NCBI RefSeq assembly: GCF_910589235.1 | Contig: NC_060965.1 | Span: 3,444,901 to 3,508,900 of the forward strand | Reading direction: 5' to 3' | DNA: 64,000 bases | Source: Vespa crabro | Taxonomy: Eukaryota > Arthropoda > Insecta > Hymenoptera > Vespidae | Shown: piece after piece, positions 1 to 11,352 of the stretch | How positions within the stretch are numbered: the first letter of the stretch is position 1 | Layout: each line of letters starts with the position of its first letter | The notes under the pieces: generated by a model | What the model saw: only the letters and a program-made list of their open reading frames with translations | Told to the model about the DNA's origin: nothing | Databases searched by the model: none | Translations under genes and position numbers: made by a program

Positions 1-1261
1 GCGCATGCAGTAATAAAACAATTTGGAACGTTATATGTCATTTGTCAGATGCTCGATAGTTCATTCGATTCAGTAAATTTATTATTGAGAAACGAGTCAA
101 TATCCGCTATCGATGGATCTCAAACTGTGCCTTTTAACTAACGATTCTTTTTAACTAGCTGACCACCATTAATGAAAAAAAGAGAGAAATTTTAACTAAA
201 AATTGATAGAAGTTAACCGTTCAAAGGGAACTCACATAAAGATTACAATTAGCTCTAAGGCAATAACACAATGTAACTTATTAATCATTGGTTGATTATA
301 GATAGTTGTTTGTAGAGTACTGTATTGATTTGAGCATTAGCGTGGCTTGATTGAAATGGAAATCAATATGTGAATGACTCCGAAGTATCGTCCATTTGCC
401 CTGTATTACGCACGTGCGTGTATTCATCCTCATTATTATCTTTTTCTTTAATATTATTACTTCGTTTTAAAATTGTCTATATAGTTATGATTCTTGTCGA
501 TGGCATTCGAGTACACATTGATACCGCAAGTTGAAGGTATCTCAAGTTTCTTTTTTGATTTTCCGTAAATATTTTACGGGGTCAAATGTTGATACAGGCA
601 ATCGTGTATAAAATGGGAAGGATCGAAGCTCGCATGATTTACAGCTTCTGCAACATGCCATGCAAGAAACTTACATTCGAACTATGCTTACATAGGGATA
701 GCCACTGTCCGGTAAATCGATATGGACACGCAATGGTTGTGCTCTGCATGACCAGACTCAAAAACATTGTTATTGTTAATAATCTTGCTCGCTCACGAAG
801 CACAAGGTACACCCCGATCGATACGGAAATCGTAACCTCACTTCCTTTTCATTGCGGACTGTATTCATAGATATTTGGATGCGTTCCAATAGTTTTGCGC
901 TGAAACTTCTATTTCTACTTTCCAACACCTTTTCCTCTATTCCTCTAAATATAATAAACAGAGCGGATATTTCTAATGAGTTATACCAAACTATTCTCAA
1001 GTCTAAAAGGATCGTTCGATGAAAATTTGAAAAGCAAAATAGTAAACTAAACATAGAAGGGGAAGACCTTGTTTCCTATAAGATATATTTAACTCTAGCT
1101 TAATAGTCCTTTGTCTGTATAAAACTTTCCTAATCGTAGATCACATTGTAAAATTTGTAAACTACAATGAGAAATAGGATGAAAGAAGTAGTACTATAAT
1201 GACTTTAATAAAACGTTAAAATATACATAAATTTGTGCTTTATCATATAATTGATTTTTAG
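1..1261. other. No coding exon recognised; probable 5' intron of the RPGR-like gene
   Basis: The first exon recognised at 1262 enters in phase 1 and is preceded by a clear polypyrimidine-AG acceptor at 1260-1261. The start of the RCC1 propeller is therefore missing. I looked for the expected N-terminal blade on both strands here and did not find it. The region is AT-rich and without long repeats. It is most simply the upstream intron, with the first exon(s) to the left of the window. Confidence 0.5.
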
Positions 1262-2468
1262 AAAGTGGCAGATTGTTCGTTTTCGGAAGCAACGATTGGG
1301 GTCAATTGGGTCTCGGTCATAAAAACCATGTCAGCAAACCATCCTGCGTGAAAAGTATATCCTTTATTTTCAACTTTTAATACCTTTACCATATTGTAGG
1401 ATTTCATTAAGGTCAGTTTCGTAAGGTCCATGAATATTTCCGTGTTACAGTCTTAAAGCCAGAGAAAGTCACACACGTAGCATGTGGAAGAGCTCACACT
1501 TTGATATGTACGGGTAAGTCTTGTATTCTTTAAAACACAAAAAAATAAAGAAACAGCAAAAACTAAACAGGCGGAATATGTGCAGTAAACGTATACGTCA
1601 TAAGTAACACATAAACGACACATACTTACGTGGAACATAAATGTTAATTTATTGATTTACGTGAGCAAACTATTTTTGTATGACAAGACTAATTATTCCT
1701 TTTTATTCAGCTGATAAGTATGACGTATGTATTCGCGTTGTTGAAATCGATTTCAGTTTAAATAACCACATAAAGTATTTTCTATTCACTTTCTACTTCA
1801 TTTTCGCTTAGGTGGACAAAAAATATTTGCTTGTGGAAGCGATCAAGAAGGACAATTGGGCCGCGGAAATGCAGCGATAGGAGACAGCGCGAGCACTCCA
1901 GTTTTGGTATATGATTGCGGACTCGCGGGTCCAAAAGTTACACAAATAGCTGCGGGATCTCACCATTCGATGGCCCTTACCAGCGATGGTGGTGTCATCG
2001 TCTGGGGAAGCAATCTAGAGGGACAACTTGGACTATCGGGGATCTCTGGACTGGTAAATAAGCCAACGAAGGTTCCAATTCCTGAACCGGTGAAAGAAAT
2101 CAGCACAGGATATTATCATTCTGCGTTTTTAACCGGTAATGTATTCCTTCATTAAGAAGTTTGTTGAAAATTACAAGGATATTTTCATCATATCATATTA
2201 ATGATCGATACAATGGATAATCATCATGATGATAATCAATACGATGAATAATCTCTGCGATGATTTCTCATCGTCATTCTCTTTTTGAAAAATCATTGAA
2301 TAACCTATACATTCCCTATTGACCCTGATAGATACTAATCATATATAAATCAATTAATATTCCAAGCTCTGACAATGTATCTTTGAAAGTTTTCCATTCT
2401 ATAGACCATCATTCAGCGTTATAAAAGTTACCTTGTATACCCGCAAAGATCTATAAGCTTATACATAT

Positions 2469-2532
<64 letters not shown>

Positions 2533-4580
2533 ATTTAAGTTCAATGGTATTTTCAGAAAGCGGTCTCATTTATATCTGTGGCGAATCTGAAAGTGGTAAG
2601 CTCGGGATCGATGTCAATTTCTCAACACAAGTCGCGCCGAAGCAAATGTTATTGCCCACAACGGCGATACACATCGCGTGTGGAGGTCATCATACTCTCA
2701 TATTAACAGGTATTACCTGTTAACCAAGAGAATTATAGAATATTTTTTACGAATTTGATTTCTATAGAAAAAAAAAAAAAATAAAAAAAAACATTATCGT
2801 TTAGAGAGCGGCAATGTCTATTGTGTTGGAAGCAACGCCAGTGGTCAATTGGGAATGGGAACGAACGTGACTGAAGTTTCAACGCCGAAACTTCTTTCTC
2901 GTGATGCTCTGCAGGATCAGTCGATTGTCAAAATCGCTTGCGGGGAAAGTCACAGTGCCGTTCTAACGGGTATAATACGAGTGTAAATTCGTCTTTATTT
3001 TGTGATTTCTTCAATCCATTATAACTTTTTGGTATCACAGAATCTGGCAAACTCTACACGTGTGGTGATGGTAGACACGGAAAATTGGGTCTCGAAGAAA
3101 ATGAAAATAACGTTCACGAGTTAACATTTGCTATCAAATATCAAGAACTTTTTATTTCGAATGTATGTCGTTTTTAACTCATGATTTTTCTCGTCACATA
3201 CACGTTTCTTAATTTCTTAAAGCATACTATTGTTCTTCCAGGTATCTTGTGGTGGCTGTCACACGATATTGCTAGGTAAAAGACGCGAGACGAGTAACCA
3301 GACAAATCAAGAATTAGAAACTGTACAGGTAGTGAGTATCAAATGAAATAAAAATAACTGAAGAACTCGAAAGATTTTATTGATTTCCGAATTCTAGGAT
3401 CACCAGATCCAAAAAAAGAATTCTCTGCCTCCTTTGAAACTTCCTGTAAACAGACTACAAGCCGAAAACCATACGGATAAAGAGGAGGACGAAAAAGAAT
3501 CTACGGAGAGTGAAAAGATTCTTGAAAAATCTGTATCGGAAGACAATCAGGAAAATAAACTGGATAACGAGCATAATAATATTCCCGAAACACCAAAGGA
3601 TAGTATGAATAATTTCGAAAAACCTGAAATTCCTACAACGAACGAAGAATCAGAAGAGACGCAAAAAGTCATAGAAGTAGAAAAGTCAGAAATCATAGAT
3701 GAAAAAGAGAACGTAGAAAATAACAATGAGGAAAACACAACGAAAATGAAAATTGAGAGTAATGTTGATATTGAAAAACCAAGCGAATCAACGACGGCAG
3801 AAATAGATTCAAATAATGTGATAGAAAAGACAGAAGAAACGACAAAAACTGAAGAATCGAAAATTGAAGATGAAACAAAAACTAGTCCAGAAAAACCAAC
3901 ATCTCCTGATCCTATGCCACCACCTAAACCGCCTCGACAAAAAACAGAAAGTCCTGAAGGATCTGCAGGCGAGGATATCAAATTATCACGTAAGTCTTCG
4001 GAGGAGGAAGAGAATAAAGAGAATAATCAAGATAGCAATCCAAAAAAGAACGAAGAATATGAAATGGAAGAATCGATAATACGATCTATGACAGAAGAAA
4101 CAAAGAAAGAAGAAGAAAGTCCTGCGAAAGTTTCTATCAATAGCCAAAAATCTCAATCAACGAAGTCGAATGCCGATACTAAAGAAACTATAGTTGCCGA
4201 CCCTCCAAATACTCTGGATGATTTGAAAATGACAGATAAAATTATGACAAATGAAAAAAATGATGAAGAACGCGCACACGATGATGCTGATGTAATACAA
4301 TCACCAGCACCTAGAACTGGTTAGAGACTTTCTTATTTTGCTTTAATTATTCTTATGCATTTTTATTATTTTGAATCATGTTTTTAGGAAAAATGGCAAA
4401 GTTATTCAAAGGAAAGAGGCAACAAGAGATAGAGAATGGCACAAAATCTAATGGAAGTACGAATCCAAAATCGAAGGTATATATTATTTTAGTTTCTCAT
4501 TTTTCTTTTACATTATTATATAAAGATGTATAATTAATTATATTCTGTTTTTTCAGTCGAAAACGTGTATCATCTTGTGA
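1262..4580 (+). CDS. RPGR: RPGR-like RCC1-propeller protein, 5' partial, with C-terminal CaaX box
   Basis: Ten exons join in consistent phase: 1262-1354, 1451-1513, 1812-2135, 2557-2709, 2805-2969, 3041-3162, 3242-3328, 3398-4319, 4388-4476 and 4557-4580. The first seven encode RCC1 repeats with the recurring FGSNxxGQLGLG and ACGxxHT signatures. The strings GYYHSAF, GDGRHGKLGL and SCGGCH are close to vertebrate RPGR, a ciliary transition-zone protein and putative regulator of small GTPases. The eighth exon is a long Glu/Lys/Thr-rich disordered region, comparable to the acidic tail of RPGR, with a proline-rich PPPKPPR stretch. The last exon ends SKTCIIL-stop, a CaaX box. In vertebrate RPGR the constitutive isoform likewise ends in a prenylated CaaX box. 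The N-terminal blade and start codon are not in the recognised exons, so the entry is 5' partial. Other RCC1 proteins are possible, but the CaaX tail and blade order favour RPGR. Confidence 0.9.
2459..2531. repeat. (TA)n-rich microsatellite in an RPGR-like intron
   Basis: An interrupted TA/TACA run lies in the intron just before the exon beginning at 2557. It opens a spurious Tyr/Ile reading frame. Confidence 0.9.
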
Positions 4581-4827
4581 TCGAGAAGATTTCAAAGATT
4601 TAATTATATTCTATTATATTTTTTTATATCATACTCCTATGCGAATCTCAAACGCTTGGGACCAAAGCGGACAAAATTAAATATTTTCCAAATAATCTTG
4701 GAACAAAGGCAAAGTGCCTTATTATGGAATTTATTATTCATTGTTGCCTTTATACGCATACCTTAAGGTATGCGTTATTGTTAAATTGCTTGATGAATTA
4801 AAAATTGTACCATAAATGTGAACACAT

Positions 4828-4833
4828 AATAAA
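4828..4833 (+). other. RPGR: Candidate poly(A) signal of the RPGR-like gene
   Basis: An AATAAA hexamer lies about 250 nt after the stop codon at 4578-4580. A second AATAAA-type hexamer lies near 4880. The 4581-5306 interval otherwise holds the 3' UTR, two hairpins and the presumed PUS7 promoter. Confidence 0.5.
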
Positions 4834-5306
4834 CTTTTCCATTCTATTAAAAGATCATTTTTATAATATAATTCTTCAATAAATTCCAGTAAATAATTTA
4901 ATGATATCTCTTTAAGAGCTCAATGTAACAATACCTTAATTAAATCTATGCAATTGTATTATTCTAATTACTTATATAGATGTTAATAAAATTGGTTTGA
5001 CTAAAAGACGAAATTGAACATTTTAAATGCGACGCCAAAGAATTCTATGCCATACGCATTCTGTCAACTTTATTGGCGCTGTTCACAAGCGGCAGAATCA
5101 CGAAACATTCTTGTACCTGCAGGTAAATGTTCATTAAGTTCATCAACGTTCATACACTGGCATGTTATATACACCGAACATAACCTATAAAACAGTATTG
5201 AATAGGTGTTAGTATACTATATTGAATATTACGTTGTATTACATAATATAAACAAATTTAATATAAAAATAAAATACGTGTTGTTATTTATCAAAAGAGA
5301 TATACG

Positions 5307-8209
5307 ATGGCAGAAGAAAATACGGATAACAATGATTCCCCAACAACACATGAAAGATTTTCTCGTAATCGTGGACGTGGTTCTGGCAGTAAAAATCGCG
5401 ATACATTTCATAAACATAGTGATCGACGAAATTATGACTCTTCCAATTCTCAAGAATCAAGTAATAAATCAAATCGTGCTAGATCATATAGGGGTGGTGA
5501 GTTTTAATTATTATATTTAATTAAATTTTATAAAAGATAATAGAGATAATGAATAATACATATTGTTAATTTAAACAATTTAAAGATAAATAAATCATGT
5601 TTTAATAAACTTCTTATAGGTTTCCGTGATAATAATTTTGCTCGAAAACCGTATAAACGTATCTGGTCTCATATGGAAGGAGATGGGAAAAGAAAACGGC
5701 TTGAAGTTGGTAATCGTTTAAAAGAACCTGACATTGGTGTGACAGAATTTATAGGAGATCATCTTGGTTTTTCTGGTTTAGTTAAAGAAAGATACAGTGA
5801 TTTCCATGTCAATGAAATATCTCTTGATGGTGAAATTGTTAAATTAACGAATCAGAATATTCCTAGCGAGCCCCAAGAAACAGAAACTTTAGATGATTTG
5901 AAGAAATGTGTTTCTGATACCATATGGGAACAATTGCAAACATTAAAAGAAGAATCATCCACTTCTTCTATTGAAATTGATGTTACCGATATAGATAAAG
6001 ATGGACGAAGAACTATTCATGAAATTGCTAAAAGACTGACAAATGTTAAGAGTCAAACTATTGATCAAAATGGCAAAAAGCTTATGATAATAATGAAAAA
6101 TACAAAAGAAAATACAAATACAAATGGTAAAATCACTTGATTTTAATTGAAATAAAAATGTATGATTCATTTTTCTGAAATTTCATATTATTTTCATGTT
6201 ATTTTATTAGCCTACAGGTTCCGTATTGATGACAGAATTAATTGGAAGAAACATGGAGGAGACTATTGTTACTTTTTATTACATAAGGTGAATATGGATA
6301 CAATGGATGCTTTAAATCAAATGGCCATGATGTTACGTATTAAACCAAATAATTTTAATTATGCTGGAACAAAAGACCGTAGAGCATGGACTACTCAATG
6401 GGTTAGTTTAAAAAAAGTAACTCCTAAAAACATTTTACGTGCAGGAAATTCGATACGTGGTGCCTATGTGGGTAATTTCAAATTTGTAAAGGAACCACTC
6501 AAGTTAGGTATGTTAACTGGTAATCGCTTTAAAATAGCAATACGAAATGTTACTGCATCAAATGAAGAAATTGAGAATGCTATGGTATCGTTACGCGATC
6601 GCGGGTTTATTAATTATTATGGTCTTCAACGATTTGGCACAGTTGCTGCCATTCCAACACATGAAATAGGAAAGAAATTGCTTCAGGGTAAATGGCATGA
6701 AGCAATAGATTTGATTTTAAAACCGCGAGAAGGTGAACAAGATAAAGGCTTGGTAGAGGCAAGGAAAATATATGAAACGACAAAAGATGCATATACAGCA
6801 TATAATAAAATTAAAAGATCAGACAAAATTGAAGCAAACCTTTTAAAGGGTCTAACAATATGTACAGATAAAAATCCTCAAGGTGCATTAGATATGATAC
6901 CAAGAAATATCCGTTTAATATATATTCATGCTTATCAAAGTTTTATATGGAATCATTTGGTATCTAAAAGAATAAAAGAGTTTGGTACACATCCTATTGT
7001 TGGTGATTTGGTATATCAAAATAATTCGGAAGAAAAATGTTCAGAAGAAAATACAGAAAGTGCAGAAATGTGTCAAGATAATAGCGAAGATACTTGCTTG
7101 GATGATGATGGTGATGAACCTAGTAATTCTATGAAAGAAGATCAAGACGAAATGATGTCTGAAATGTATGAAGTAGATAATAAAAAAGATGGCAACAAAT
7201 CTAATAATGATATAAAAGAAGTTACAAATGCTACAGAAATAAGTCTTAAGATAGAAGAGAAAACTGATGAAAATAATACTATTGAAAATAAAGAAGAACA
7301 GGAAGATACTTATAATATTCCTTCAGTCAAAATCCTCACTGAAGAAGATTTACCTAATTATACATTAGCTGATATAATAATGCCACAGCCAGGATGGAAA
7401 GTAATTTATCCTCCATATGCCAAACCCTGGTATGATGAATTTTTAGCTAAAGATGAATTAACTACTGATTTAAGACAGAATAATAAGTAAGTTTTACATT
7501 TAAAATAAAACTACTACTTACTATTACATAAACTATGCTATATATATATATTTTTTTTTTTTTATAGGAAATATAGTTTGGGTGGAGCTTATAGAAAAAT
7601 ATTACAAATTCCATTAGACTTATCTTGGAAAATCATGCGCTATAAAGCTAAGCATGATGATCTCATTTCGAGTGACATTGATGAAATAAAACAAGTTATT
7701 CCTCCGAAAGATGATCCTGGTACGTAAAGTATAATTATTTTTTAACTTCTACTTTTATGCTACTTTTTTTTTCATAGTGATTTTTCGTTACGATACGGTT
7801 ACTTTCAGATGGAGAATATAAAGCATTAATAGTAGAAATGAGTTTAGGAGCAAGTACATATGCCACAATGGCGTTACGTGAAATATTAAAACACGATACG
7901 TCACCTCAAGTACAGGCTGCACAATCCGCAGCTCATGACACGCTTGTCGAAAATAAAGAAACTATTGCTGATGTATCGAAAACAAATACCGGAGATAATA
8001 ATACTCAATCAAAAGAAGTTGAAAAAGAAGGATTAGAACAATCGGATAAAATTGATGAGAAGATGGATGTTGATCCAGATCCGAAAGAATCTGCCGATAA
8101 CGAAAAATGTTTAATCGAATCTGAGACAGAAATGCAAGTAGAACCGGCGATTGATGACATAGAAATGAGTCAAGAAAAAGTAACTGTAAATGACATTAGC
8201 GCTAATTAA
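5307..8209 (+). CDS. PUS7: PUS7-type pseudouridine synthase (TruD family)
   Basis: Five exons (5307-5496, 5620-6126, 6211-7486, 7568-7719, 7809-8209) give 841 residues with every splice phase matching. PUS7 converts uridine to pseudouridine in tRNAs and mRNAs. The TruD signature NYAGTKDRRA lies at 6357-6386; its Asp, residue 288, is the expected catalytic aspartate (Asp294 in the human enzyme). Other hallmarks are GFINYYGLQRFG, the IHAYQSFIWN helix and the C-terminal STYATMALRE block. The N-terminus (about 60 residues) is an Arg/Ser/Asn-rich disordered tail. The protein is longer than the roughly 660-residue human enzyme because of an acidic insert at about residues 502-603 and an acidic tail from about 742. 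The third exon could start at an alternative AG a few bases downstream; I chose 6211 because it keeps phase. A CAG/GTAAAT site at 5120-5124 could end a 5' UTR exon. Confidence 0.95.
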
Positions 8210-8258
8210 AGATCTTTTCCATCTAAGATGCTACAAATATTTTGTTTCTGTTTATCGG

Positions 8259-8285
8259 TACACGCTACAATTATTGTAGCGTGTA
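8259..8285 (+). other. Perfect 12-bp stem, 3-nt loop hairpin in the PUS7 3' UTR
   Basis: TACACGCTACAA at 8259-8270 is followed by TTA and then by its exact reverse complement at 8274-8285. It starts 50 nt after the PUS7 stop codon and would form a stable stem-loop in the transcript. Confidence 0.85.
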
Positions 8286-8329
8286 TAAATACACATTTAC
8301 TTTTGTTTAAAGAAACAGACTTTGTATTT

Positions 8330-8331
<2 letters not shown>

Positions 8332-8365
<34 letters not shown>
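8332..8365. repeat. Poly(T) tract of 34
   Basis: An uninterrupted T run in the shared 3' region of PUS7 (+) and the zinc-finger gene (-). Confidence 0.95.
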
Positions 8366-8368
<3 letters not shown>

Positions 8369-8454
8369 TAAAAACTATCATGAAATGAAATTAATTCAAA
8401 GAAAATCAAGATTTATGTGAAAACGAAAATATATATATTTAGCTAATATATGCG

Positions 8455-8460
8455 AATAAA
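8455..8460 (+). other. PUS7: Candidate poly(A) signal of PUS7
   Basis: AATAAA about 245 nt after the PUS7 stop codon. On the other strand an ATTAAA at about 8480-8485 could serve the converging zinc-finger gene, so the two 3' ends may meet or overlap. Confidence 0.5.
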
Positions 8461-8619
8461 TACATTTTTTTCTTTTCCATTTAATCCAAGTTGTACCTAA
8501 TTCATTCTTTTCCCAACAAATTCATTATACTATAAATGATGTGTATATAAACGTTTACTTTATAATTACAATTTATATGCAAGACATTTTCGTACCAATC
8601 ATAAAATACAATCTACATA

Positions 8620-9776
8620 TTAGTATTGCAAGGGTAGCCATGAAGTCCACGGAAAAATGGTAGAAGGTAAGTGAAGTGCGTTCGTATTTAAAAATTCAAA
8701 TCTTGCATTATCAACTCTCGAAATCGCAGTTTCAACGTTTGGAGAATCTCTTAAATTAACTATAGAAAATTGCGAATGATGTGTTCGCTCGTGTGTTCGC
8801 AAATTTCCAATAATCGAAAATTTCTTGTCACACACTGTGCACTGATAGGGCCGATCGCCTAAAAAGCAAAATCTTATTTTTTTATTCGTGATAATTATGA
8901 AAAGTGGGTACATTACCGTTATGTAGTTGCATATGATGATGTAATGCTCCTGGTTTGCAAAATCCTCGATTGCATACAGGACATCTCATGGGCCAGTTTC
9001 CGGTATGGGAATATCCATGTGCTCTGAGATCTCCAGGAGTTGGAAATGAACGGCCACATTCGTTACACTTATGTGGCTTTTCCTATTTCATTATTAGCAT
9101 AAAAATTTAATTACTTTAATTAGATGTTAAAAAAGATATATAAAAAAAATATATATATAAAAAATTAAGTTAAATTTAAAAATTGTGAAATTCTAAAATT
9201 ACGTGAATACATTTATGTAACTGTTCAATGATTAATTAACAACCTTATAATGAGTCATACGATGATAATATAAGTTCGAAGACGCTGTGAAACGTTTTCC
9301 ACAAATAGGACACTCGTGAGGTCGTTCTCCAGTGTGTATTCTTGCATGTGTGTTCAAAGAACTACTGGTGCTAAACATTTTGCCACATACTTTGCAACCA
9401 TGTGGTTTTTCACCTACCGATGTAAACAAAAAATGAGTAAACACAATCGTATGCTAAAAAGTGAAAGTTAATCTCATATTTTCTTTACACAAATATACCT
9501 GTATGCGTTCGCAAGTGTCTCTTCAGGAGAGACGGTCTATCAAAATTTTTTCCGCAAGTTTGACAAGGCAAACGTCGCTGAAATTTCGAAGTATCCGTCA
9601 AATTAATTTTTTTCTCAGTTCCGCGAAAACTCAAATCTAATGGCACGTCTTGCATAACGTCCCAAACTGTATGAAAACCACATTAATTCATGGAGCCCAA
9701 AAAAAAAAAAAGTGAAAACAAGTCGAGCGATAAAAAGAAGAAATATATAAAAAAGAAATTCTTACTTACCAGACAT
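8620..9776 (-). CDS. Six-finger C2H2 zinc-finger protein with N-terminal PLDLS motif
   Basis: Five exons in transcript order (9770-9776, 9499-9666, 9244-9413, 8917-9082, 8620-8858) give 249 residues with consistent phases. The first coding exon holds only ATG TCT G. Six classical fingers follow, all C-x2-C-x12-H-x3-H: CQTCGKNF, CKVCGKMF, CPICGKRF, CNECGRSF, CPVCNRGF and CTVCDKKF. TGEKP/TGERP-type linkers join most of them. This is a sequence-specific DNA-binding architecture, so a nuclear transcription factor is expected. Residues 11-15 read PLDLS, matching the PxDLS motif that binds the corepressor CtBP. The tail after finger six (about 55 residues) has no recognised domain and ends in WLPLQY. 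I do not recognise the orthologue. The 9244 donor (AAG/GTTGTT) is weak, but the joined HYKEKPHKC linker supports it. Confidence 0.88.
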
Positions 9777-11330
9777 CACAATCACTTATTTTCAAACGAT
9801 CTATTTTAAATCAATTTTTAATACTGACTTAAGAAATTTTCTGGTACTATTTCAAAGGAGTTAAACTGCAGTGTGTAACCGATAGGTTTGTATATGCCTC
9901 GAGAAAGACCAAGTCTTACTACCCCGAAGAAGATTACGCGCGTGATTACAGGTGAGAAACAGGATAGGGGCGACGATACCTCGGCGCATGTCGGGGGCGG
10001 CGTTCTTCCGGAGGGCGGAGTTTGATATACCTTTTGATAATGTACCGTACGATCGTCTGTAACATTTCGAAATATCCCCGTAATGAGTGCCATCACCATC
10101 AACCCCTATATGCGAGGAAAAATAGAGTCACCGATGACAAATGATATACTTTGAGAAATCATCTATAAAATCGTCTGCGCTAGAAAACATTTCTAAACGT
10201 TTTAGATGTGGTTTAGTTTTGTTTAATTTCATTTTCCTTTTTCTTGTTTTTTTTTCTTTTTTTTTGTTTTTTTTGTTTTTTTTTTTTTTTGTTACTTTCT
10301 TTAAAAACGAATTTTGAACGCAATAATCCGTACGTCTGATTGTCCTAAATATAATTGACAATATACAATATATCAATTCATAATAATTACTTATGAAATC
10401 TATTCTTTGAAACTTATTAAAAATAAAAAGGTCTATGTTGAAAAGTATATCAGAGTATAGTAAAGGTAATTACATTTTATATGTAGATTATACACGTAAA
10501 AATCCAAAGTCATTCGGGTTATCGTACTCTGGATTTGATATGGATTTAAATTGTAGAACTTACTGGTTATGTCAGAGCTGTGAAAAAAAACAATCAAACT
10601 GAAATAAAAATTCTTTCTCAAACTTTTATCTTAGATTTGTATTCTTGATTGTTAATTATTAAGAAATTTGTCAATATATTATTGCCAGTATATATGAATT
10701 GACTCATACTACGAAGGACCGAGAAAAGAACTCATAGCCTTAATTACTCTCCGAAATCGAAGTCTTTTGTTGATCAACGAAGTAACGCGTCGTCACGGTA
10801 TCGGCGATTTTTCACAAATATTCAACCGGAGGTGAGATAATTCGTCGTGTGGCATCGGGACGCCGGACGTCCCGCGGTGCCGTTCCCTCGTTTGTCACCC
10901 ACCGAAGGATATTAACGCTATTGAAGTCTCCTTGGGATCTTTATAAAATGCTCCTTCATCGTCCTACAAACGGCAATGTGCCAGGCACGTGCTATCTATG
11001 TATATTATAGCATTATCATTGCCGATCGATTTGAGCAACGTCGAAAGCATAAACCAGCGTTTTTCGCTTTTAAAATAGGAACTCCTTTAGTAGCATATCA
11101 TTCGTTGAAGGTTCTGTATTTTATCCAAAAGCACAAAGACTTTATCTTCATTTAACAAATATATATTATATTATTAAAATACATTACCATTATTTTCTAT
11201 CAATTTTTTTTGTTTATCAAACGTCATTATCATTTATTTATAATTGTATATAACAATATTATGACAAATACTATATAAGTTGAAATATATAAACTATGAA
11301 AGTGAGAAATATATAAAAGAATTTTGATGA
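9777..11330. other. Intergenic region between the zinc-finger and beta-galactosidase genes
   Basis: This interval should contain the zinc-finger promoter and 5' UTR (9777 to about 10110, relatively GC-rich). It also has a T-rich stretch near 10230-10290 and a CpG-rich block at about 10740-10960 of unknown role. No coding exon was recognised. Confidence 0.5.
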
Positions 11331-11337
11331 GTTTTTT

Positions 11338-11343
11338 TTTATT
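11338..11343 (-). other. GLB1: Candidate poly(A) signal of the beta-galactosidase gene
   Basis: AATAAA on the - strand about 10 nt after the stop codon at 11353-11355. More AT-rich candidates follow to about 11230. Confidence 0.45.
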
Positions 11344-11352
11344 TGAAATATT

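Noticed and set aside
586..1054. Overlapping 92-94 codon frames on both strands before the RPGR-like exons
   Set aside because: Neither resembles the missing N-terminal RCC1 blade, and they start at non-ATG codons or lack splice signals.
3547..3981. A 144-codon Ser/Phe-rich frame antisense to the RPGR-like acidic exon
   Set aside because: It is a shadow of the Glu/Lys-rich exon; composition mirrors the sense strand.
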